The notes: generated by a model from the sequence alone, not told the origin. A stretch of 64,000 bases of DNA from Euprymna scolopes (GCA_024364805.1 CM044518.1:24069601-24133600); one strand, 5' to 3'; positions 13,046-25,774 are shown, counted from the stretch's first letter. Translations and numbers: made by a program.

Positions 13046-13849
13046 TTTTTAAAATGAGAGTTTGAAATGTTATTTTGGCATCTGATGATACTAAATGTGT
13101 TTTTCAGAGAGATGGGGTCTCAGACATCCTGTCTCCAACAGTAAGGTTGGTAGTGTCCAGTCAAAGTTGAGTTCAAATAGGGGATTTTGGTTCAATTCGT
13201 GAAGGTGTTTATGGTTATTGCATGACTTTCTTTCCCCATGTATAGTACACACTCACAGATAATTACACACACATGCATATACATACATGTGATGATTGCA
13301 ACGTCTTGTCAGACGAGTGCCACTCCCTCAGACATTTAAAACCCATGAGCCCAAATGCGTGAGGAAGTATCTATACAAATATGATGTTACAGATTCTTAG
13401 CTTTGTACGACAGCTAAGTCTCTCTCTCGGTTCAAAATGTTGAGATCCAGTAACAAGCAAGAGCAAGATAGCCAGCAACAAATTAAACTGCAGACCAGCT
13501 TAATGCGGGTAATGGTCTTCCGCTTTATGGTGTTTTAAATCAGAGATTTGCTTCTCATAGAAAGGTTGCCTTCACCACGGCTTACGGGAGCCCTCTCCAC
13601 CCCAATACACATATACACACACACACACACACAAATATACACGGTGCTAGTTGGCCTTTGACCCAGACAAAAGTACATTCGCCCTTTGGAAGGTCTTGTT
13701 TTTAATCCTTCAGGGAGACTAGAAACCCTCCTCACCAAACAAGTCTGGTGGAAGAACCAGTTTAGTCGCCGGTGACCCGACCATGAGGCAGGTAGTACTA
13801 GGTTACATTGTACCAGTAGCACATGACATCTACACATACATATACACAC
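13046..13849. other. unassigned repeat-like sequence
   Basis: Includes a (CA)n tract at 13614-13632 flanked by GC-richer sequence (13560-13825). On the minus strand that sequence reads like the untranslated leader of a retroposon, but I cannot name the family. The 104-codon minus frame at 13535-13849 crosses the CA repeat and is probably chance. Confidence 0.4.
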
Positions 13850-14454
13850 TTATATGCACGCACGCAGGCATACATACATATACACACGCATAAACACAGA
13901 AATATATGTAGGAGCAGACATATGTACGCACCCACCTACACACTCACACACGTACTCATACATTCCCACCAACTTATATATCACACCCATATTGGTTAAT
14001 TTTTTTTTGTCAAAACCCGCATGCATACATGTACTTAATCATTCAAACATAAGTATATGCACACACACATAAGATGGAGAATAGGCAGGAGATGATATAT
14101 ACACCCACACGCACACATAATAACACACATACATATACATGCACACACACACATATATATATATACATAGATGTATGCACATACACGCTCACATACATCC
14201 GCATACGTATGCAGGCGCACACACATACATACACACATGCATATATATGAAGACATATGCAGGCGCTCACCCATACACATACATCCATATACACACATAC
14301 ACGAATGCATTTACCCACCCATATATATGCATACGTATATAAACACATATATACAGGTGCGTATATATCATTCCACCCATACATATATGGGCACCCGCAT
14401 CCACAATCACATACGCACATACACATTCATACACCCATACCTTACATATATATT
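13850..14454. repeat. cryptically simple CA/CATA-rich block
   Basis: About 600 bases of shuffled CACA, CATA, TACACA and GTATG motifs without a fixed period. This explains the many overlapping open frames rich in His, Thr, Tyr, Cys and Val on both strands. No coding signal. Confidence 0.9.
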
Positions 14455-16205
14455 GGTTGAAGTTTTCTTTTTTTTCACAAGTGTCTGCAGTTCGTCAGAG
14501 CATTCACCATTAAAATACTTGTAGAACATGCAGAGGATGCAACGGTTTGTCAATGGGACAGAGGCTGAAGCATGGATGCCAGTTCAGGGTCTAGCAGATT
14601 GGCAACTCTCTTTGAACATTGTCTAATAGCGAAAGACTAGCAGTAGATGCACCAGCCCAAATGTGACAACAATACTCCATACATAGGCGAATGGTGGCTT
14701 TATAGAGGTACAGGATACTTTCAGGTGTCAGTAGTTTTCTAGCACGGTAGAGAGAGCCAACCTTTTTCGCAGCGGCCCTGGCAATGCCTTCAATATAATT
14801 GTTCCAACTCATGTTTCCTGTGAACGTTAGCCAAAAAGTTTGAAAGCTGTACTCTCAGACAGGGAGTCACTGGCCATTGCTATTGGTGGCAGAAAAAGGT
14901 GTCTTGTAATTATTGAAGGAAACCAGTTTAGTCTTGGCAGCATTGAATGTGACCATCCATTTATGTCCCCATTCCACTACAGATTGGGGGTCATCCTCTA
15001 GTGTTTTTGCCATTTCTTTAGTTATGTGTTCATTTGTTTTTCTGTCATGCCTGTTATAGAGTGTAGTGTTATCAGCATATATACCCATCTCAGAGGCAGT
15101 TTTTTTTCGGGGAGGTCATTATTAAATATTAGGAACAATAGAGGTCCAAGGATAGACTCCTGAGGCACTCCCGCATTTATATCCAACTGTGTATATGCAC
15201 TACCGTCGGGGACAACCTAGATGTTTCTCTTATCTAAGAAGGATTTACTTATGTTAAGTATTCTACCAGTGATACCGTATGATTTAATATTCCTGAGGAG
15301 ACCCTCATGCCATACCCTGTCAAAAGCCTTAGATATATCTAGAGCTACCGCTCTGCCCTCCTCCGCTTTGTCCAGTGAATGGTATATGCGTTCAGAGATT
15401 ACAGTGAGGATGTCTGCTGTGGAACGGGCTTTTCTAAATCCATATTGTTTGTCAGTCAGAAGTTTAGCATCAGTAAGGTGCCGGACTAGAGTATAGTTAA
15501 TTATGGTCTCACATATTTTGGCGAAAAGTGGGAGGAGGCTAATTGGGCGATAATTTTATGGGTCAGTTCTTTCGCCAGAATTCTTGATTACTGGTACCAC
15601 AGAAGCAGTTTTCCAACAGCCCGGAAACATTATTTATTAAGCCATTTGTTGTAGAGTTTTCGAGAACTGGGATGAGATCACAGCTGGGATGAGAGCAGGT
15701 CCACATGCTTTTGAAGTGTCAAGGTGTTTTATGATAGCGTGTACCTGAGCAGAGGTGATTTTTAGATCGTCTAGCGTGACGTCTGAACGCAAAGGAAAGT
15801 AAGCCAGGGGGTGGTTGGAACGGTCCAGTGTGGAGTTCGAGGCAAACCGGCTGGCAAGCATATTAGCCTTGTTGGTTGCTGAGCAAACAACCTCGTGATT
15901 GTTGGTTAGTGGGATAATTGTTGATTGCCCATTATTTTCTACAGTGTTGTAGATTTTCCAGAAGTCACGATTTCCTAATTTTTATGCTTCGATGCGTTGT
16001 TTAATGGTTTCAGTAAATTCTCTCTTAGCTGTCGCTATTTTTTTCTTAACATTACTTCTAGCTTCTATATACATCTGTCTGTTTTACCTGAACTTATGTC
16101 GGTTAAATCTGCGGTATGCATGCTGCCTTTGAGCAATGGTAGTTGCGCAAGTCGAGGTAAACCATTGTGGAGAGTGGGGCCTGTTAGGACTTGTGTGCAA
16201 ATACT
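14455..16205 (-). mobile_element. jockey/CR1-like LINE, truncated at both ends
   Basis: Minus-strand frames contain, in order: the linker before the RT (LGNRDFWKIYNTVENN, 15.9 kb), LDTSKACGP, RT block QYGFRKARSTADIL with ALDISKAFDRVWHEGLL (about 15.3-15.45 kb), GVPQESILGPLLFLIF, the catalytic site as YADN (YADD expected, about 15.07 kb), KFxLG-type thumb, and KVGSLYRARKLLTPES...MEYCCHIW (14.6-14.8 kb). Together these span the RT and thumb of a non-LTR retrotransposon that copies its RNA at a nicked target. In-frame stops (for example after KRNI) and frameshifts show it is dead, and the second catalytic Asp is changed. The 5' endonuclease is absent and the 3' end dissolves into CA-rich repeat. 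A related copy lies at 55915-57620. Confidence 0.85.
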
Positions 16206-16512
16206 TTATAGTAAGTGTTCGAAAAATACATAAAGATCTACCGAAGGTTAATACATTCTAAATTCCACTCTACTAAAAATATCTTTTACAAGACGTAATG
16301 ATTTAAATAAATTAAAATGAAGAGAAACAAAGTAAATAATTATCGCATATAAACTATTCCAACGATTGAAATAGATCAAGGTATTAATATACAAGACTAT
16401 ATGACTTTCGTTATTATCCAGGGCGAAACATAAAAGCAAATTTTATAAGACAACAGATATGAATAACAAACAGATAACCAAAAAAGAGTTTTGTTATAAT
16501 TAACAAATCTAA

Positions 16513-16513
<1 letters not shown>
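16206..16513. other. AT-rich, nothing recognised
   Basis: No element or coding signal seen between the LINE and the AT tracts. Confidence 0.5.
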
Positions 16514-16553
<40 letters not shown>

Positions 16554-16664
16554 CATTACATACATTTTATATAATATACATGATATAAATACTACACATT
16601 ATATTATATATGTAATATATATAACTGTCGTTATAATATGTGTATATATATATATATATATATA
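16514..16664. repeat. (AT)n tracts
   Basis: AT repeats at 16514-16549 and 16641-16664 with AT-rich spacer. The Tc1 terminus starts directly in the second tract, as expected for TA-target insertion. Confidence 0.9.
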
Positions 16665-17830
16665 CACTGCTGATCAAAAATTTAAGACCACTTAAAAATA
16701 TATATATTTTTTTTTATTTTTAAGGATAAAGTTTAAACTCTTACGGCTTGAGGTTACCAATACTACAATCAAAAAGCTTATGGGAACAAAAAGCTATTAA
16801 ATTGTACAAAAATGTATGAAATGTGTATGAACACATTCAAGAATCAAAATTAATAATGAGTTCTCCATCCACTGATTTTGAAGACTTAAAAAAATCTTTG
16901 TGGCATGCTAGAAATACGTGTTTTCACTTTAGATGCGCGGCATCCTGCTCCAGTTTCTGAAGATGGCTTCAAGAAGTTAATTTTTTCTTGAATATTGTTT
17001 GCCATTTCGTTAAACCTCTCTTGTAATCTTTACCCACACATATTCAATTGGGCCCATGTCCGGTGAGTATACAGGATGTCCCAAGAAATTGACTCCATTT
17101 TCTTGTAGAAAGCTCAATGTCAGTTTTGTGGTGTCAAATGCAGCATTATCCTGTTGAAATAACCATCTATCCCTACAAAAACGGTGACCCTCCATCATTA
17201 AAGATGCTTTTTGTAGCATGCTAACATAGCCAGCTGCTGTCTGACGAGCCTGCACCACCTAGAGCTCCATCGTCTCTCTGTCAGAAAAGGCACCTCATAT
17301 CATTACAGACCCTCCACCACTATGATATATGGGACAAAAATTCAAGGGGCTTGTTTTTGTCATGCCAATATCACTGCAAGCCATCAAGAACATCTAAATT
17401 GAATTTTTCTCGTCAGAATACAGGATTTTCTTCCACTTCTCAACGGCCCGATTTTCGCGACTAAATCTTAAGTGGTCCACTTTGTGATGTGGAGGCAATC
17501 GAGGAATTTGTTTACGCTTTTTTTTACGATGCCTTTTTGTTTTAAGTGTCGTCTCATTGTTATTGAATGCAATCAGCATTTGTAACCGCCTTAATTTGAC
17601 AATAAGGAAGTTCTCTGTCATTGATGTCATTCATAACAACCCGTCTGACTTTCCTACTCAATGCAGGATAAATTTTGGGGTGCCTACCAAAAAATGTTGT
17701 TTTTCCATAATTCCCAGTGTTCTTTAGATAGTAGCAAATAACGCTTTTACTGCGATTTATCTTAGCTGCTATCGCTGGCTGTGACAAACCTTGTTTATTG
17801 AATCCTAGAATTCGAGAGTGCTACAGTGCG
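16665..17830 (-). mobile_element. Tc1-like DNA transposon, 5' end lost
   Basis: The left end CACTGCTGATCAAAAATTT follows TATA and is a Tc1-type terminal repeat. On the minus strand the transposase reads LSQPAIAAKINRSKSVICYY (paired-type helix-turn-helix), GRHPKI (AT-hook-like), LYSDEKN (first catalytic Asp), GGGSVMI, WLFQQDNAAF (second Asp) and SPDMGPIEYVW (catalytic Glu). Thirty-four residues lie between the second Asp and the Glu, the DD34E spacing of the Tc1 family. Defects: a stop in place of Trp in GGGSVMI-W-GAFS, other in-frame stops after KNSI and before VVQA, and a frameshift near 17560-17630. The matching right-hand terminal repeat is missing. Confidence 0.9.
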
Positions 17831-18148
17831 TTTTCTATGGAGATGGAAAATATAAGTGACGGCACACGCACACGCACACGTAATGAAAAAAATAAAACGA
17901 AATGAAACTGGGTATATAGACACACATGCACAGTGAAAATACCAAAAAGAAAATAAAACTGGGTATATACACAACGTTAGGAGAACAGTTTTAGGTGAGA
18001 TAAAACATTACAAGAAAGAAAGGTAAAAAACAGAATAAGAAATCAAAGAAAAACGTAATAGTCACATACACATAGAGCAAAGATAGTAATGCACAGAACT
18101 TATGAAAAATAACACACACAAAAAAATATATATATAAACATATATATG

Positions 18149-18209
<61 letters not shown>

Positions 18210-20334
18210 AACAATAAATAATAAAATGGCTATGAAATATAATGCCCATGAAAATTGTGTTAATTTAATGTTTCAAGAGAAAGAAAGAACATATATGTAT
18301 GTGTCGATTAAAATAGGAAAACAGAAAAAAATGTAATATATTGTTTTGATGTTAGATTGTCGAATACCACACAGTGTCTATAAAACATTCTCGGAATGTA
18401 ACTGTTTCGTAAAACATGTTGTTTTGTTTGTTTAATTGTTAGTTGAAATTTTTCGCTCCAAGAGAAAATGAAATAGCGGTTATTTTCTTCTTATGCCTAG
18501 GAACAATGTTTAGCGTTTCCGGTTAAAAAACTGTTTTATTGTTGTTCTGTAAAAAAAAAAGACTAAAATATTTAAATTGTGAAATTTTGCATCTGTTGTA
18601 AGGATAATTGAAATGGAGCTTTTTATTATTGTATTGTCGTCTTAATTTAGGTATGTTAAACATGCTTAATTTACTTTAACTTACTTTAATGAGAAAGACA
18701 CAAATTTTACGTAGCGGGTTATTTATTTTATTATTTTCGAGTAGTGATTCGATTTCATTCTTTTTCCAATATCGATTTTTGTTGATTTCGAATAGAATCA
18801 ACGTGAAGCAATTATGGGTGTTTGATGTGTGGAAATCTGGGATTTTCCGCAGAGCGACATTGGAGATCTAGTTTTCTAACGAGCAGAGAACAGAAGATGT
18901 ACTGTCGGACGTAAGTGGATTTAGTTGCTAATCAACTTAAGGGAACAGATGGAATGTTCCCTAAGTGGGCGTAAAGGGGGAGAGGAGTTCAATGGCAGCT
19001 GTGGTCATTATGTTTCGAATTACTTAGGATGAGTTGAAGGGGAAAGTAAAAAAAAATACCGCCAATACGTAATAAATAATAAAGTAAAGATTGTCTCATT
19101 AGGGAATTTAAAATATATTAAAGGAAGTATGTAGAGTTAACAAAATTAACACCAAATGGAAGGAAATGTCAGTAATTTATTCAACAAGACATTGTCAACG
19201 GGGACAGGCAAAATTTGCTTTCAAGGAGAATTACACGAATAGACAGAGCTGTCTTCAGCTGAAGGAGGAATATCCTGCACCAAGGAAAAATGCAATTAGC
19301 TCAGTCGGGCTGAGGTGGAATATTTTTGGAAGAAATATAAATTGACTTTTCTTAACCTGATAGGGAGTGGAAAATATAATGGTATAAAAAAATACACCAT
19401 GGGATCGGGATAGATACCGGTCTGAATATAATAAGGGGGGCAATTTGTAAATGGCCGAAAAAAAGGGGGTGTTATTGTTTTATGGATAGAGCTAGACTTT
19501 TTTATTAGTCGGTGGGACAGAAATATAGAGGTTGCAATTATTAAATAAAAATAGAATAGGGCGCATAGGAAATATTTATGCCGTACATTTTGAAAGAAAT
19601 GATGAAAGCGGTAGCACCTTGTGACCTTTTAGTTGTGATCATATTGTAGTATCTGTTAACTGTAGCTGGTAGGGCTACGAGTCAAAACATGATTTTTATT
19701 ATGAAAAAAAAAACACTTGTATTGGGAAAAAAGTGATTGGCAGGCTGAAATAATAAATAGCTACCGAAAAATATGAGATTAGAAAATATACGTAAACTTA
19801 ATTTTTGGTTTGCATAAAAATTAACTAGATTGAGATTACGTCAGCTGTCGGTCTTATACACGTGATGAAATGTGGAGTTGGGGAGATTCTAGTCAGTCGT
19901 TGCTGAACATCACAGATAACGGACGACTCAAGGGGGGGGGCTCTCCATGACGGAGGGAGCGGCGTTTTTTTCAGGCAGACAAGATGTGAAGACGTTTTAA
20001 CTCTAAAGATTGCGGCGATAATCATCAAAGTAAATATTTGTATATAATTCATGTGTGCTCTGTGTTTATTTACAGCTGTAAAAATAACTGTTTTCTACAA
20101 CTGGTTCGATACGCCCGTGTCAATCGTTTCATGTTAGACCTGTTGCATAAATGTTAAAATGAACACAGTGGACGATCAACTAAATAATACGACGTATATA
20201 CATACAAGCATTCACACGTACATTAATATATAGATAAAATATAAACATCTACTCTTCAACATGTACGCTGTTTTTGAGCATGTTCATATATCCACACAAC
20301 GTAACACTACTACTACTACTTCTTATAGTAATTA
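17831..20334. other. no recognised gene; (AT)n at 18138-18207
   Basis: AT-rich with an AT microsatellite at 18138-18207 and T- or A-rich runs. The stretch 18860-19470 is less AT-rich but matches nothing I know. Confidence 0.5.
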
Positions 20335-20335
20335 A

Positions 20336-20378
<43 letters not shown>

Positions 20379-20379
20379 T
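20335..20379. repeat. (AAT)n tract, probable LINE 3' tail
   Basis: About 14 AAT units directly at the 3' end (minus strand TTA) of the RLE-type LINE. The second copy of the family also ends at an AAT tract (26391-26426), which suggests this is its natural 3' tail. Confidence 0.8.
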
Positions 20380-22270
20380 GTTCTATTTCGTCTATCAAAG
20401 TCTCCCTGAAAAGAGATGGGTTTCATTTCCAGAGGATTTCCCTTAATCCCAGCTTCCTAACAAAGAGCCTCAAAGATCGAGGGTTTTCCTAAGGATGTTG
20501 GTGGCACCTACAATAGTAAAGGCGTGAAGGCCACCATAAACATCAGAGAGTCGTGTTTTTTTTCAATTGTCTATCTAGACGACTTTATACAACTCCTAGT
20601 ATACGAACTACAACCAGAATTATTTGTGTTTTAACCCCGTGAATATATATCTCCGAGAGCAGGGGAGCATAACTGCTTCACTTCTAGTTCTCCTTCTCGT
20701 TCACGTTCCTGTCCCAGGGTAACGAGAATCAATAATTTGCCATTTTTTTAGACTTGCCAATCATGACAAAACCCGGGCGATTATATTCCAATTGCTTGGT
20801 CATTATGGCACTTTTTCCTACCATACCTCAATATTTCTATCGTCACTTGGTTTTACTTTATTAGGCATCTCCTAAATCTATTTTCCATCACATTTATACT
20901 CCCTTGTTACAGACCTCCCAATATATTCGGAGTACAATGCGATCGGGTCTTTGGCAGTATTCTCTTTGTACAACTCCGCTACGCCCAGCCACAAGGTGCG
21001 CACTTGATTGGAAGCCCCTACCATAAATCCGTCATTCTGCAGATATATCCTCTCCTAAAAGTATTTTTTGGAGAAATCGTGTACCTAACGCCTGCTCTTC
21101 TACTGAACAAACAAAAGCTTCAGCACTCTTACCCAGATACCCAGCTCTAAGCGATTACCATGGTCTTTCATCAGTTAGTCTGCTATATCCTGGAAGAACT
21201 TCCCGTGCATTTTCCTCCATAGTCAGTTTCCCTGTCCTTTCTCTGTCCATATGTTTTACATAATCATCCTTGGTCTCAGATACCTCCAATTTATTGGCCA
21301 CAACATTGAGCATCAACTCCTCACCAGTAACCACATGCTCATTCAACGACTTCTTCCCAGTTATAACAAAATCTTTCACATTTTCAATCCTCTCCCAATA
21401 TATTTTCTCTTTTGATACAGCTTTGCTCGCTACGTCTAATGTTGAATATACCAAACATTGCTAGACCCTTTCTTGTTTTGATATCCGTGGCAAGCAACTC
21501 CTTGTCAAACTATTGTAAAATTCCCGCACTGTATCTCAAAAAAATGTCAGAGTTTTTTGAGATGCAATGCATTCACCGTTTTCATTAGGTTTCTTCCATA
21601 CAATCTCGATTTGCAATTAGTTTCACACTACTAATATACTTCTTTCTTACGTTCCCTTTCATCTTTCTGTTCATCATGACTAGACCCTCAAGCACTCTTA
21701 AATACGTATAACCTGTATCTTCTATTTCTTTGATAAATTCTCCATTTGGCAGCAGTCTTCAATTAAAATGAACCTTTAGTCCTTTTTCCATTATTTGCAC
21801 TGAACATTTATTAATCCCACGCTCCATCCATATGCGTTCTGTGTATTTCGCTACCAGCATTAGCAGTCTCGACATATAGTTTTCATTTCGACCGGATATC
21901 TTCAAATCATCTATAAGCAGTATATGCTTGAGGTGTCTACCGTCAGATTCAAAGTGATATCTCAGCTTCTCTCTCTTCAAGAACGTGATCAGTTGTATCA
22001 TTATCACTACAAAAGGAAGTGAAGATAACGAATCTCCTTAGAATATTGCATGTTTAATGCTAACCTGCCCCAGCACCTCTATATTTGATGTCAGCACCAT
22101 TTTCTATTTACCTATAGTTGTCGCCGAAATTCCTATCACATTCCTAGCAAACTTCATCATCGATTGTGTTTCAGGGATACATGTAATAAGAATTTCTGTA
22201 ATCGATCCATGCTACACTCAGATTCCTCGTTTTTTTTCTCTTTGCATCACTTGTAGGAAATTGGATACGA
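20380..22270 (-). mobile_element. RLE-type LINE (RT, CCHC and endonuclease), decayed
   Basis: Read on the minus strand. The RT palm has HILLIDDLKISG with the catalytic Asp pair and GINKCSVQIMEKG (21.8-22.0 kb). Next is a linker ending LRAGYLGKSAEAFVCSVEEQ and ALGTRFLQKILLGEDISAE, then a zinc-knuckle remnant (CRIYGRG...HLVAG, Cys partly lost), then the restriction-enzyme-like endonuclease region (20.5-20.8 kb), which aligns at DNA level with 26427-26800. This domain order is that of the R2/R4/NeSL group of non-LTR retrotransposons. Several stops and frameshifts are visible. The 5' part of the RT and any N-terminal zinc fingers are missing. The 3' end meets (AAT)n. Confidence 0.8.
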
Positions 22271-22404
22271 AAATGTGCTAGCTGATCAAAGTTCAGGGCA
22301 AAATTCTTTGACTTTTAACTTCTGTTATTTCTGTAATTTTATTTCATCAAAAGAAGGGTTAGTTTAAAAGTGTTTTGCAGATATTCAAATTATAAGGATT
22401 CCAC

Positions 22405-22990
22405 TTGACTGAGTGAATGAGCTATTCTTGCAGGTCAATACAAAGACGCTCATGAACTTAACGCTATGCTTCAATGTAAAATTCTAAGTGAGGTAGTCAA
22501 ATACAAATCTATCGACACTCTTGAGAAAGCAGATAAAGTGGTTAATTATCCAACAGCTATATTTGCCAGGGATGCCACCGCATGTATTGCAACTGAAATT
22601 TGGAGTACTAATTATCATGTTGTGAAATATAAACCAATCCAAGCTTTGCAATGGCACATAGCTTGCAGTAAAAAAAATTAACAAACAATATCATAGAAAC
22701 AACAATCTTAACAGGACCTTTCACAGATGAATATATCTTCATTCCATGCAATCCTATGATTCCACCGGATACATCATAACACTTTAGGAAATTGCACTTT
22801 CCAATTTTATTGTCATTTGCAATAACCATCAACAAAGCCCAGGGAACAATCTTTACACTTGTGGGTCTTACAGTTACACGCTGACTGTTTTTTCACATGG
22901 ACAATTTATGTCACGTATTACAGAATCACCAAACAAGAAAATCTCTATATCAGCTAAGAAAATGGAACAACAAAAACTGTGTACCCATGC
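22405..22990 (+). pseudogene. Helitron Rep-helicase, PIF1-type C-terminal fragment
   Basis: Plus-strand frames give AILAGQYKDAHELNAMLQ, YKSIDTLEKADKVVNYPTAIF, then FPILLSFAITINKAQGTIF with LVGL, then FSHGQFMSRITES. These are the C-terminal motifs of the PIF1-like helicase in Helitrons (the AFAMTINKAQGQ and FSHGQLYVALSR motifs). The helicase unwinds DNA during rolling-circle transposition. Stops are visible before AIL (where an Arg codon is expected), within the CPMIPPD segment and after VTR, with a frameshift before FSHGQ. The Rep nuclease and the front of the helicase are absent. It abuts the RLE-type LINE on the left and tandem arrays on the right. Confidence 0.8.
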
Positions 22991-23099
22991 AAAACGGAAA
23001 CTTAAACCTATAAGAAACATGTTTTTTCTCATTTTGGAACGTTTTCCATTGCGCCAATTTGAACCACAGCAACGCGTGGCAGGTTACAGCTAATTTCAT

Positions 23100-23460
23100 A
23101 TATATTTTAAAAGAAGGCAGGAGTCGGGATACGGAGTTGGGCCCGGAAACGGATGAAGCAGTTCATGATTTCAAAATTACTTTATTTTACATATATTTAT
23201 AAGAGACAGAGAGGATATGAAATCAGCCCCATAAATGGCTGAGGCTGTTTAGGACCTCAATATTCATTTATCCCATACTTATTTCTAAGAGAGAGAGGTG
23301 ATATAGAGTCAGTTCCGGAAATGGTTGAAGCAGTTTACCATGTTAAATTTCTTATCTATTTTTAAATGATGGGGTGATATCGAATCAGTCCGGAAAATGG
23401 TCGAAGCAATTTATGATTTCATACTTATTTTATTTCATATATATTTACAAAAAAAAAAGT
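23100..23460. repeat. tandem array A, ~86-bp units x4
   Basis: Four diverged units, each with 'ATCAGT(T)CCGGAAATGG(T)TGAAGCAGTTTA' followed by an AT-rich stretch and AGAGAGAGGTGAT. Starts near 23130, 23217, 23303 and 23378. Confidence 0.8.
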
Positions 23461-23465
23461 GAGGG

Positions 23466-23990
23466 AAACTGACATTCGGAATACGGACCGTCCTGATATA
23501 ATTATTCAGAAAGACATTATTAATATGGGGAGCGTGTGTTTTTAACTATTCTGTACTTTCATCTAACAATTAAAAAACTGACATTCAGAATACGGACCGT
23601 CCTGAAATAATAGCATTATTATTCAGAAAGACATTACTAATATGGGGAGGGAGTGTTTTTAACTATCCTGTACTTTCATCTAACAATTAAAAAAATTAAA
23701 AAATGGCACACAGGTTACGGACCGAGCTGTTATTGTTTAGAAAGACATTTTTAATATACAGAAAGGAGGGTCTTATTCACCTAACATTTTTATAAATACA
23801 AAGAAAACTCATATACAGAATAAGGACCGTGCTGAAATATTAACGTTATTTAGAAAGGCAATCTTAATACAGGGAGTTTTTTGCGATTATTTTGTACTTT
23901 CATCTAACAATTTATTAAATAGGAAACAGACACGCAATATACGGACTGTGCTGAAATAAAAAAAGTTATTATTTAGAAAATTATTTAAAT
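23466..23990. repeat. tandem array B, ~108-120-bp units x5
   Basis: Five units marked by 'AATACGGACCGTCCTG' and 'TACTTTCATCTAACAATT', starting near 23468, 23576, 23701, 23806 and 23927. Units 1 and 2 are the most alike and later ones drift. Confidence 0.85.
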
Positions 23991-24345
23991 ATAGCGATAA
24001 TGTGGTTTAAAATTATTAAAAATGATTGTCGAAATTAATAACATATCCAGGATTTATGAAAAATGATGAAATGTGTGTTAATTGATTGCTGACTTTTTTT
24101 TAACGAAATAATAAAACCGGATAATATATCAAGTTTATTATTTTCGTAATAGAGGGATATTATGTGGGTAAAAATTATGAAAAATTATCGTCGAAATTAG
24201 TAACACATCCCAGAATTATAAAAAATGATGAAATGTGAATTAATTGATTGGTATGTTTGTAATGAAATAATCGACCCAGACAATATATAAAGTAATTATT
24301 TTCGTAAGAGGTGGCCATAATGTGGCTTAAAATTATGCTTAGAAT
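23990..24345. repeat. tandem array C, ~160-170-bp units x2
   Basis: Two units and part of a third sharing 'AAAATGATGAAATGTG', 'TTAATTGATTG', 'AGT.TATTATTTTCGTAA' and 'ATAATGTGG.TTAAAATTAT'. It follows array B without spacer but has a different unit. Confidence 0.8.
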
Positions 24346-24349
24346 ATCT

Positions 24350-25510
24350 TTTATCTCGTCTCCAAGAATAACCTCTCTTAACTTCTGAAGTAATTATTTT
24401 TCTACACAAGTCGAGGCTTGAATTTCATCACCACTTCTCCATACATCTGCTCCTTCTACATGTTCCATTGTCTCAGAGTCATTGATCTCATCTGCTTTAG
24501 ATCCTTCAAACTCCTTCTCATCATTTCCTTTAACCATAGGAGTCCATCTCTTATCAGTTACCCGCATTCCCTCATCGCTTACATTTTCCTTCTAAACTTC
24601 CACTCGTTAAGTGCATTCACCGCAGCTAGTTTCATCATTTTTTTAAAAAATTACATTTTCATCCCAAACAAGGCACATTGCCACTTTAGTGTAGTGAGCT
24701 ACTATCAGGGGCAACAACTACTGGGGTACTAATTTTACTTTCGCTATCCATTTTATTCTTAACCATCCGTCCACTCTCTTCCTTACAATCACAGAAAGTA
24801 CGTTGTTATTCATAATTCCTTTTAACTGGGGTACCAAGCTCTCGACACTCCTAGCTCCTCCAGCCCTGTCGGTGGGGCATTAGAATACGCCGACTGCCTT
24901 CCTGCAGAGGGTAAAAGTCCCTCAATGGGGGTCCTGGATATGACTTTAAACTATATCCAGTGGTGAGGCCCCAGCTTGTGGGCTTTGGGGAGTGTGGAGC
25001 CACCCCTTAATTGGCATTGCTCCCAGGTCCACTCTCACACGGAGTGGTAGTACCTGTTAGGGTCCCAACTATGGGTTAAATAGAAACCGACTTGAAAACA
25101 ACAAATATATTCTATTAAAAATATTTTTTCTTCAAAATCTTTGGATTCGGCATTAAATAACCCGAAAAGGGTCGATATGCTGTAAAACAAAAACAACAAC
25201 AACCTAGCTCCTCCTCCTCTCCTTTCCTTTCTTCTCGGATATATCCACCAGATTGGTACTTTCACTTCTTACAAAGCATTCCCACTGTATTCTTTCCCAT
25301 CCGTCCATGTTTATTGGACATTTACCGTTCCAACTCCCTTCGTGTCTTGGGGACCTCTCTGCCAATTCTCACTGCTCCTACATCCCTCCACATTCTCAGA
25401 ATTTCGAACAATTGTATGATAATGACAGTGGGGCATCTGCCGGACGTGAGAACTTCGCAAGATGTTCCAGCCTGATTCACGTCGTTATTTTAAATATTTT
25501 GAATTGATAT
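24350..25510 (-). pseudogene. degenerate coding-like region, family unknown
   Basis: On the minus strand a stretch reads KCPINMDGWERIQWECF and VRSESTNLVDISEK. It continues across the retroposon insertion as GGARSVESLVPQLKGIM and NNNVLSVIVRKRVDGW, once the inserted bases are set aside. This looks like an old coding region, possibly part of a retrotransposon, but I cannot assign it. The retroposon at 24862-25202 splits it. Confidence 0.3.
24862..25202 (+). mobile_element. 341-bp retroposon with 12-bp target-site duplication
   Basis: GC-richer insert starting AGCCCTGTCGGTGGGGC and ending in an A/C tail (AAAACAAAAACAACAACAAC). It is bounded by a perfect direct repeat CCTAGCTCCTCC at 24850-24861 and 25203-25214. 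Target-site duplication plus a simple 3' tail is the signature of LINE-mediated insertion. It has no coding frame, so it is a SINE or a short non-coding LINE derivative. I do not see clear polymerase III boxes. The tail (AAC)n recalls RTE-type mobilisation. Confidence 0.85.
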
Positions 25511-25774
25511 TCTCCCATAAACGGGGTTAGTGAATTTTAGGTTCCACCACCGCCGATAGTTTTATTTAGATATCATCTCCAGGATCCCTTCCCGATATTT
25601 CTCTTCCACCACCCAAACTATTACCACTACCACCACCACTACCAAACACAGAAATAAAATTAACAATGGTAATAGTAACACTAATATCATAGTAATAATA
25701 ATTGTAGTAACAACAACAATAACAATGACAGCAAAAAAACAACACCAATTACAGTAACAGCTACAATAATATTA

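Noticed and set aside
13535-14524. Overlapping frames up to 127 codons rich in Cys, Val, His and Thr on both strands
   Set aside because: They are translations of CA/GT-rich simple sequence; both strands are open at once, which real genes rarely show.
23100-24345. CRISPR-like array
   Set aside because: Units are diverged, repeats are long and there are no unique spacers of constant length; the DNA is clearly animal.
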